Shown here piece by piece: positions 13,581-19,041 of a stretch of 19,041 nt of DNA. The translations under genes were made by a program, and so were the position numbers. Origin of the DNA: Deltaproteobacteria bacterium (GTDB lineage: Bacteria > Desulfobacterota > Dissulfuribacteria > Dissulfuribacterales > QOAL01); assembly GCA_015486425.1 (NCBI GenBank), contig WFRQ01000270.1, forward strand, positions 1 through 19,041, in the 5' to 3' direction. The notes beneath the pieces are model-generated. The model was not told the DNA's origin and ran no database searches. It saw nothing but the letters and a program-made list of their open reading frames with translations. Numbering within the stretch: the stretch's first letter is position 1; every line of letters begins with the position of its first letter.

Positions 13581-16157
13581 ATGCTGCTCAACACCCTTTT
13601 CAAATACTGGGCCTACCAGTTGGTGGCTTCCGGGACGTTCCTGCGTGAAAAATACGAGGCTTTTAAAGATCTCCTGCAGAAAGACAATGAAGCTCACGAC
13701 TGCATGGCTGAACTGGAGGAGATATTTTATGGACGAAAACTCTGTGGATTCGCTCGTGCCCGGCTCATAGCAGCAAACATGTGCGATGCCATAGGTGACA
13801 TGGTAAATGATCTGGAAATCATGTCTCCCATGGAGTATGCGACCCTGCGTGACTATTACAGGAAGATAAACTTCTATATACGTTTCATGCTGGCGCCACC
13901 TGAGTACGATGCCTCCCCTCCCTATACAATGTCCCTGCTTCAGACAGGTACAAAAGAACAAAAACTACATGAAAAAACCGGCGGCAAAGGCGCCAACCTC
14001 ATTACCATTGATAGAGATATCGGGCTGCCAGTCCCCCGTTTTTTTATCATTACCACAAACGCATTCTACTATTTTCTCGAATACAACGATCTTAACAGGG
14101 AGATATCATCACTTTTAAGCGAAATCGACCTTACTCAGCCGGAAACACTTGAAAAATATTCAGGCAGACTTGTCAAACTCATAAAATCTGCTGAGATTCC
14201 AACAGAGATACAGGAGGCAGTGGAAAAGGAAACAGAGCGCATTTCCACTGATGGCAACATGCCTGCCTTCTGGTCAGTCAGGAGCAGTGCAGTGGCAGAG
14301 GACTCTGAAATCAGTTTTGCAGGCCAGTACCTTACCAGACTTAATGTACCGGCTTCAAAACTGATAGAAAGCTACCGTGAAGTAATTGCCAGCAAATATT
14401 CTCCCTCTGCCATCTGCTACAGGATTATGCACGGCCTGATTGATGCGGAAATTCCCATGGCCGCGGTTGTCCAGGAGATGGCAGACCCTGTGGCAGCAGG
14501 TATTATCTATACTGAAGACCCGTCAGGCCGGGACAGGCGTAGCGTTGTCATACACGCGGTGCCAGGGCTTGGCGAGGCTGCGGTGGATGGAGAGGTTTCC
14601 CCTGACATGATCTATGTCAGCAGGGAAACTCCTCACAGGATACTGCATAAAAAACCCGGTATCAAACAGGTAAAGCTGATCTGCTCAGGCAGCGGAGATA
14701 CTGTTCGGGAACCTGTTCCAGAGGAAGAACAGAGGAAAATTTCCATAGATGATGAAACCGCCCTTGAACTTGCCTCATGGGGAATGAAATCCGAGCAGTT
14801 TTTCAATACAGTTCAGGATATGGAGTGGTGTCTTGACAGGGAAAGAGGGCTGCTGTGCCTTCAGACCAGGCCCCTTGGAAAAACCATTACCGAGGACGGG
14901 GCTGAGGATAAACCTCATATCAGTGAAACTCCCATCCTGCAGGGCACAGTCACTGCTTCTCCAGGCACCGGTGCCGGCCCGGCATTTGTAATAAACAGCC
15001 GCGCACACCTGTCGGCTGTGCCTGACGGAGCAGTGCTTGTTGCAAGGAATATCCCACCTGCCTACGCTTCGGTATTTTCCTATATTTCTGCCATAATCAG
15101 TGAAGAAGCGGTCTCTGCCAGTCATGCGGCCACTGTTGCAAGGGAGGCTGGGATTCCCTTTTTGTCAGGAGTAAATGATGCCTGCAACATATTGAAATCA
15201 GGGCAAATAATTACTGTTGACGCAGACGCTCGGAATGTCTATGCAGGCATTCACCAGGAGCTTCTGAAACATGCTGCCAGAGCGCGTCCCTTTCATGAGC
15301 TGATGAAGGACAGTCCGTTCATGCACAGGATGAAATACATAATGGGGTTTATCTCGCAGCTCAATCTGATCAATCCGGACAGCCCGGATTTCAGACCCGA
15401 AAGTTGCAGAACCCTGCATGATATCCTGAGATTCTGTCATGAAAAGGCCATGCAGGAAATGTTCAGGCTTGGAGACAGAAAGAGGGGCAACGCCGTAGGG
15501 GCTCAGAGGCTTGCAGATGATCTGCCCATCAATTTTTATGTTCTTAACGTGGGAGACGGCGTTGAACAAGCTGCCCTTAAGAAAAAACATATATCCATCA
15601 GGGATATTACCTCTGTGCCAATGCGTAAACTCTGGAACGGGCTCAGTGACCCTGCCATAAAATGGGAGGAGGGGGAGCATTTCGACTGGGAAGAATATGA
15701 CAGTGTTGTACTGGCAGGTGGAGTCATTAACAAAAATTCTCCGTCCCTTGCAAGTTACGCCATAGTCTCGTCAGACTATGTAAATCTCAGCATCAGGTTT
15801 GGATATCACTTTGTTGTAATAGATGCGCTCTCAACTGATACTGCTTCCACCAATTATATCACCTTCCGTTTTTCCGGTGGTGGAGGTGACGACGAAGGAA
15901 GATTCAGAAGGGCAGAATTTGTAAAAATAGTTCTTGAAAAGCTTGGCTTTGAAGTTGAACTCAAGGGAGAACTCATTGACGCCTCTTTTAAACGCGGTAC
16001 ATCAGAGGCAATAAACGACATTCTTCCTGTTCTTGGCAGACTGCTCGGGGCTACCAGACTTATGGACATGCGGCTTAAACAGGATGACGATATAGAAAAA
16101 CTTGCCACTGAATTTATGAAAGGAAGGTGTAATTTTGTCTCAGAACGAACAGCATGA
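13581..16157 (+). CDS. PEP-synthase-like phosphotransferase with a non-barrel C-terminal domain
   Basis: An 858-residue cytosolic protein. Residues 1-120 are a helical region I do not recognise. Residues 125-435 match the ATP-grasp nucleotide-binding half of pyruvate phosphate dikinase/PEP synthase: GGKGANL (134-140), SVRSSAVAEDSEISFAGQY (232-250), VVQEMADPVAAGIIYTEDPSG (296-316) and LQTRPL (427-432). Residues 450-550 are the swivelling phosphohistidine domain, with AVSASHAATVAREAGIPFLSG (510-530) and H515 as the probable phospho-carrier. The PEP/pyruvate TIM barrel is missing: residues 560-858 are an unrelated region (DLPINFYVLN, SVPMRKLWNGL, a Gly-rich FSGGGGDDEG). It can probably phosphorylate its own His from ATP and pass the phosphate to an unknown acceptor. 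GGAGG seven bases before the ATG is strong. Its end overlaps the phosphatase gene by 23 bases. Confidence 0.85.
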   Translation: MLLNTLFKYWAYQLVASGTFLREKYEAFKDLLQKDNEAHDCMAELEEIFYGRKLCGFARARLIAANMCDAIGDMVNDLEIMSPMEYATLRDYYRKINFYIRFMLAPPEYDASPPYTMSLLQTGTKEQKLHEKTGGKGANLITIDRDIGLPVPRFFIITTNAFYYFLEYNDLNREISSLLSEIDLTQPETLEKYSGRLVKLIKSAEIPTEIQEAVEKETERISTDGNMPAFWSVRSSAVAEDSEISFAGQYLTRLNVPASKLIESYREVIASKYSPSAICYRIMHGLIDAEIPMAAVVQEMADPVAAGIIYTEDPSGRDRRSVVIHAVPGLGEAAVDGEVSPDMIYVSRETPHRILHKKPGIKQVKLICSGSGDTVREPVPEEEQRKISIDDETALELASWGMKSEQFFNTVQDMEWCLDRERGLLCLQTRPLGKTITEDGAEDKPHISETPILQGTVTASPGTGAGPAFVINSRAHLSAVPDGAVLVARNIPPAYASVFSYISAIISEEAVSASHAATVAREAGIPFLSGVNDACNILKSGQIITVDADARNVYAGIHQELLKHAARARPFHELMKDSPFMHRMKYIMGFISQLNLINPDSPDFRPESCRTLHDILRFCHEKAMQEMFRLGDRKRGNAVGAQRLADDLPINFYVLNVGDGVEQAALKKKHISIRDITSVPMRKLWNGLSDPAIKWEEGEHFDWEEYDSVVLAGGVINKNSPSLASYAIVSSDYVNLSIRFGYHFVVIDALSTDTASTNYITFRFSGGGGDDEGRFRRAEFVKIVLEKLGFEVELKGELIDASFKRGTSEAINDILPVLGRLLGATRLMDMRLKQDDDIEKLATEFMKGRCNFVSERTA
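16121..16127 (+). promoter_or_regulatory. Ribosome-binding site that fixes a TTG start
   Basis: AGGAAGG lies inside the end of the PEP-synthase-like gene, seven bases before the TTG at 16135. The next ATG (16154) is in a different frame, so this site decides the phosphatase start and links its translation to the upstream gene. Confidence 0.7.
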
Positions 16158-17238
16158 ATATCAGCTTACGTGGATTACGCCTAACCTTGCAGCCGGTTAT
16201 GCCCCTATGTCCTACTCAGAGCTTGATTCAATCAAAAAACAGGGCATAAGTGCAATAGTAAATCTGTGTGGAGAGTATTGCGATCTTCACGAGATTGAAG
16301 AAAATTCCGGTTTTGATGTCTATTTTCTTCCTATTCCTGATGAACATGCGCCTGACATGCAGGAAATGGAAAAGGCCCTTGAATGGATGGACGAGGCATT
16401 TTACCTTGGCAAAAAGGTACTGGTACACTGCAGACATGGCATGGGACGCACAGGCACCTTTATAACTGCATACCTTCTCAGACGCGGCCTGGGCATGAAG
16501 GTGGCCTCCAAAAAACTCAAGAATACCAGGTCAAACCCCACCAACTACTCTCAGTGGAAACTGCTCAAGAAGTATGGAAAGAAGCAGGGGGTACTGAAAA
16601 TCCGCGAGCCTTCACTTGAAAATCGCAACGTGGTTGAGCTTGGTGATTTTTTTACGGAGTATGAGGGACTTGTTCAGGAAGTTGAAGCAGAGTGGAATAA
16701 GCAGCAGGGAGGAGAGGAAAAGACAATACGCTGCGGAAGAGATACTGATGAATGCTGCAGGCACTATTTTGATCTATGGCTCATAGAGTGCGTCTATCTG
16801 ATGAACAAGATAAATACTAATCTGAAGCTTCAGGAAAGACATGATATCATAGAAAGGGCTGTGAATACCTCTTCAAAGCTGAAAGAAGATCTGAAAAAGT
16901 GGAGGGGTACGCTTATAGACAAGGCACGAGAAAATGTTTACAGCTCAGAAAACCTGATATGCCCGCTGAGTGTAGAGGGAAAATGTCTGGCATATGAATT
17001 GAGGCCAATAAGGTGCAGGCTTTGGGGGCTGCCGGAAGATGCCGGGATAAACAGGGAACTTATAGAAGACATCCTGGAAAATATATCCAAGAATCTCTTC
17101 TTTGCCCTCTCAGGGGCATTCCCAGACAATATAAACCTTAAATTCCCTTCTCTTGATGCGCTGTCTGGAAAATTCGTGCAGGCATATTTCCACTGCCTGG
17201 CATCTGCTGGCAAAGGCAATATATTTAAAAATGAATGA
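16135..17238 (+). CDS. Dual-specificity phosphatase fused to a YkgJ-like cysteine cluster domain
   Basis: A 367-residue protein. Residues 10-150 are a cysteine-based dual-specificity/tyrosine phosphatase domain: the P-loop HCRHGMGRTG (98-107) has nucleophile C99 and R105, and a likely general acid is in PIPDEHAPD (67-74). Residues 195-300 carry CxxxxxxCC (C200, C207, C208) and then ICPLSVEGKCLAYELRPIRC (275-294; C276, C284, C294), the pattern of the YkgJ/Fli-B type zinc or iron-chelating family (CPFL---C-iY--RP--CR). Phosphatase plus metal cluster in one chain is unusual. The start is TTG (see the separate site), overlapping the PEP-synthase-like gene by 23 bases, so the pair is translated together. 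Its target may be the partner's phospho-histidine product or a phosphoprotein; nothing in sequence decides this. Confidence 0.85.
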   Translation: MSQNEQHEYQLTWITPNLAAGYAPMSYSELDSIKKQGISAIVNLCGEYCDLHEIEENSGFDVYFLPIPDEHAPDMQEMEKALEWMDEAFYLGKKVLVHCRHGMGRTGTFITAYLLRRGLGMKVASKKLKNTRSNPTNYSQWKLLKKYGKKQGVLKIREPSLENRNVVELGDFFTEYEGLVQEVEAEWNKQQGGEEKTIRCGRDTDECCRHYFDLWLIECVYLMNKINTNLKLQERHDIIERAVNTSSKLKEDLKKWRGTLIDKARENVYSSENLICPLSVEGKCLAYELRPIRCRLWGLPEDAGINRELIEDILENISKNLFFALSGAFPDNINLKFPSLDALSGKFVQAYFHCLASAGKGNIFKNE

Positions 17239-17576
17239 TCTGATTTGCACCTAATTTGAGCGATTGTTCGGATTTGCTGCATATCCGCGAAAGAGGAATT
17301 CCCATTATAGTGTGAGCTATATGGGGGTTCCGATGACAAAGGAGATGCGGTGAAGACGGCAATCCCGAAGGGTTTCAAAATTGAAAAGCTATAATCGATG
17401 TAACTTCTTATATTTTTTAGAAAAAATAATTTTCCACATTTTGAAACGCTCAATTTAGGTTGCAACTATTCAGCGTAAATGAATGGTCTTATTTTGGAGC
17501 GACTTGTACAATTTCGTAGTTTTACCCGGTAAAGTGAAGGGAACCTCGGAAAATCAAAAAATTTTCACATAAAGCG
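17239..17576. other. Intergenic region with an inverted-repeat element
   Basis: No gene is seen. Most of it is the element at 17245-17465; the remaining 110 bases up to the response-regulator terminator are AT-rich with no feature I can name. Confidence 0.5.
17245..17465. mobile_element. 221-bp MITE-like element
   Basis: The ends TTGCACCTAATTTGAGCG (17245-17262) and CGCTCAATTTAGGTTGCAA (17447-17465) are inverted repeats with one extra base and one mismatch. Inside, GGAATTCCCATTATAG (starting near 17294) pairs with CTATATGGGGGTTCC (near 17316-17331), giving a second hairpin. There is no open frame of note. It starts just 6 bases after the phosphatase stop codon. Confidence 0.55.
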
Positions 17577-17614
17577 AAAAAAAATGCCTTTCTCTTGCAA
17601 CAAGGGAAAGGCAT
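17577..17614 (-). terminator. Terminator of the response-regulator gene
   Basis: On the minus strand ATGCCTTTCCCTTG and CAAGAGAAAGGCAT form a 14-bp stem with one mismatch and a three-base loop, followed by a T run (A7 at 17577-17583 on the plus strand). It lies 27 bases after the stop. Confidence 0.9.
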
Positions 17615-17641
17615 AATGTCAACTACATTATTTCACATACT

Positions 17642-18001
17642 TTAACCTGCCAGAACTGAGGCCACCTTTTCCTCCAGTTCACTTTTGTCAATAGGCTTGA
17701 CGCAGTATTCCGCTGCGCCAAGATTCAGTGCCTGCCTCGCAGTCTCAATAGTCGGGTAGCCTGTGAGCATTATTACCTTTACATCCTTGTCCATTTTTCT
17801 GATCTCCTCAAGCACTTCAATTCCTGTCATTTTCTTGAGTTTCATATCAAGGATGGCAAGGTCAACATGATTCTTGGCAATAAAATTCAGTGCGTCTTCC
17901 TCTTCTGTAAACGGGAAAACTTCATGGCCTTTACGTTTAAGTATTGTTTTAATCAAAATACCCGCATCCATCACGTCATCAAGAACTAATACCTTGGCCA
18001 T
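17642..18001 (-). CDS. Single-domain response regulator (CheY-like receiver)
   Basis: A 119-residue receiver domain with no output domain. Counting from the longer start, the acidic pair is D10-D11, the phosphoacceptor is D54 in LAILDMKLKKMTG, the switch Thr is T82 in MLTGYP, and the conserved Lys is K104 in CVKPID. AGGTGAG at 18008-18014 is six bases before the ATG at 18001 (MAKVLVLDD) but abuts the ATG at 18007, so the shorter start is chosen. It is likely phosphorylated by a histidine kinase encoded elsewhere and acts by protein contact. A strong terminator follows. The neighbouring gene on the left is a repeat element, not a kinase, so it is an orphan regulator here. Confidence 0.93.
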   Translation of the reverse strand: MAKVLVLDDVMDAGILIKTILKRKGHEVFPFTEEEDALNFIAKNHVDLAILDMKLKKMTGIEVLEEIRKMDKDVKVIMLTGYPTIETARQALNLGAAEYCVKPIDKSELEEKVASVLAG

Positions 18002-18035
18002 TTTCATCTCACCTATGTCTTGTTCTGCATAACAG

Positions 18036-18092
18036 GCTAAACTTTCATGTTGCGCTGCCCATGCAGCGTCCCTCTGTCAAAGCGAAAGCTTA
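18036..18092. repeat. Second, partial copy of the 3807-3867 palindrome
   Basis: TAAACTTTCATGTTGCGC (18038-18055) is identical to 3809-3826. Then CGCTG-cccatg-CAGCG (18053-18068) forms a hairpin in the same place as the inner stem of the first copy. The right arm is degraded to GCGAAAGCTTAG, which pairs only with CTAAACTTTC, and the MITE-like element sits in it. Confidence 0.55.
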
Positions 18093-18093
18093 G

Positions 18094-18270
18094 GGGCTGT
18101 CTAAAAATAACTTACCGATTTCGCATCTCATCTTCAGGCCATCCTGAGCCGAACTTCAATCACAAAATCCTCAACGTAGCCCGGCTACGCCTGCGGTTTT
18201 GCTCAATCAGTTCAACTCAGCCTGCCCCAAATCTGAGCGCGCTATCATCCAACTTATTTTTGGACAGTCC
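18094..18270. mobile_element. 177-bp MITE-like element with target-site duplication
   Basis: The terminal inverted repeats begin GGGCTGTCTAAAAATAACTT on the left and, on the opposite strand, GGACTGTCCAAAAATAAGTT on the right: three mismatches in 20. The element is flanked on both sides by CTTAG (18089-18093 and 18271-18275), consistent with a 5-bp target duplication. The centre is a second palindrome around CGTAGCCCGGCTACG (about 18175-18189) with longer imperfect arms. There is no transposase gene, so it would need one supplied elsewhere. Its end fragments occur at 7211-7252 and 9271-9300. Confidence 0.8.
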
Positions 18271-18437
18271 CTTAGGAATTTTCACGGTAACAGAATAATG
18301 TCGGGAACCAGCCGAATTTTCCGCTGCCTGTAATGCATAAATTTTTATATTGAGTGTCTGTTCAGAACGGAGCAATACAGCAGTTAAAAAAACTGAATTA
18401 TACAACAATCCCAAGCACTGAGAAGTTACGAAATTGT

Positions 18438-19041
18438 CTATTTTTTTTTGTCTGATTTATTGATTAGCTTCCCTGCCATGGCAAAAACAATAAGCCCGAG
18501 CACCCATGCCAGCAGGAATAAGGCAGAAACCGTAAGACCATGAATACCCATACTGTTTGCCGGCAGTGGAAGGACATATGAACTGCCGTGTATATCATAC
18601 AGGTTATCAGGAGAAAAAACATTGTTCAACCAGATTTCCCCCATGAAAAGAGGAAGAAGGTAAACAGCGGCATAACGCGCATATTTATGTGCAAGATATG
18701 TATTGAAATATTCGTCCAGTTCCCTGTCAACGTGTTCGTACATCACGCTCTTGATTTTCCAGTCACTTAATTTTGCTATGTCTTCCTGGATGCTGTACTT
18801 CTCTGCAAATTTTTTGCGAAATTCATCATCATGTTCCTTTATTTTTAAAACATGGCGAAGGAACAGCGACAGAGCCGCAAAAATCAGACCTGCTGTAACA
18901 ATCTGTAAGCTTACAGGAAACTGCAAAAAAACCAGGGGCTGAAGAATTAGGGTGTTCAGCCCCTGGCCGAGGAGGAAGAATAGAGGACCTATGAATTGCT
19001 CATAGACCATATTCAGGGAGTTCAATATGTAATTCCAGGCA
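18438..19041 (-). CDS. Inner-membrane protein of unknown function, start outside or near the window edge
   Basis: I do not recognise the family. The frame is open to the window edge; within it the first possible starts are TTG (19025) and ATG (19010). Counted from 19025 it has 195 residues, with hydrophobic segments at about 11-34, 38-59, 115-136 and 160-186, and a charged helical stretch at 60-112 (KIKEHDDEFRKKFAEKY, KLSDWKIKSVMYEHVDRELD) between the second and third. The order membrane-helix, cytosolic charged helices, membrane helices loosely recalls EMC3/Oxa1-type insertases, but I see no diagnostic residues. It ends in a Lys-rich tail encoded by a run of nine A on its coding strand (T9 at 18441-18449), a slippage-prone stretch. 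Confidence 0.7.
   Translation of the reverse strand, partial: AWNYILNSLNMVYEQFIGPLFFLLGQGLNTLILQPLVFLQFPVSLQIVTAGLIFAALSLFLRHVLKIKEHDDEFRKKFAEKYSIQEDIAKLSDWKIKSVMYEHVDRELDEYFNTYLAHKYARYAAVYLLPLFMGEIWLNNVFSPDNLYDIHGSSYVLPLPANSMGIHGLTVSALFLLAWVLGLIVFAMAGKLINKSDKKK

Larger units (their letters stand above)
18002..18437. other. Intergenic region with nested repeats
   Basis: It contains the partial copy of the nested palindrome (about 18036-18092), the MITE-like element (18094-18270), and about 160 bases of AT-rich sequence before the membrane-protein gene, in which I see nothing. The promoter of the response regulator should lie near the palindrome copy. Confidence 0.5.

Overview
The window looks like chromosomal DNA of moderate GC from an anaerobic, respiratory bacterium, most likely Desulfobacterota (old Deltaproteobacteria) or a nearby phylum. 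The evidence is a multihaem c-type cytochrome next to a chemoreceptor with a periplasmic haem-c motif, a tpiA-secG-tRNA-Leu block, an RpoD with a short nonconserved region, stand-alone FeoA, an HDOD protein, and an archaeal-type (EhaR-like) HAD protein. The assignment is inferred from gene content; there is no rRNA gene here.

Layout. 1-201: 3' end of an MtaD-like amidohydrolase. 785-3066: two-gene unit of a tetrahaem cytochrome c and a haem-c methyl-accepting chemotaxis protein whose HAMP linker carries a cysteine-rich insert, closed by a strong terminator. 3149-3535 (-): SLOG/YspA-like nucleotide-binding protein. 4197-5153 (+): a SYLF-domain lipoprotein-like protein and a solo FeoA. 5190-5489 (-): hypothetical. 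5745-7174 (-): a small cysteine-containing protein translationally coupled to an EhaR-like HAD phosphatase. 7541-8977 (-): tpiA, secG and tRNA-Leu(GAG) with a terminator. 9318-10745 (-): RpoD-family sigma factor. 11542-17238 (+): pentapeptide-repeat potassium channel, HDOD protein, a PEP-synthase-like protein with a replaced C-terminal domain, and an overlapping dual-specificity phosphatase with a CxxCC-type cluster. 17642-18001 (-): single-domain response regulator with a terminator. 18438-19041 (-): membrane protein cut by the window edge.

The intergenic spaces are long and rich in structured repeats. They hold three copies of a composite repeat built on AGCTCAAAGCTGAAAGC and GTTCCCAAACT hairpins, a 177-bp MITE-like element with a 5-bp target duplication plus two end fragments elsewhere, two further elements bounded by inverted repeats (7369-7477 and 17245-17465), a 61-bp nested palindrome with a partial second copy, and a possible structured RNA at 11035-11169.

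The most interesting biology is (i) the redox-sensing pair at 785-3066, with one haem site outside the membrane and eight cysteines inside the HAMP linker, and (ii) the kinase/phosphatase-like pair at 13581-17238, where an ATP-grasp plus phosphohistidine protein lacking the PEP barrel overlaps a CX5R phosphatase. Their substrates cannot be read from sequence.
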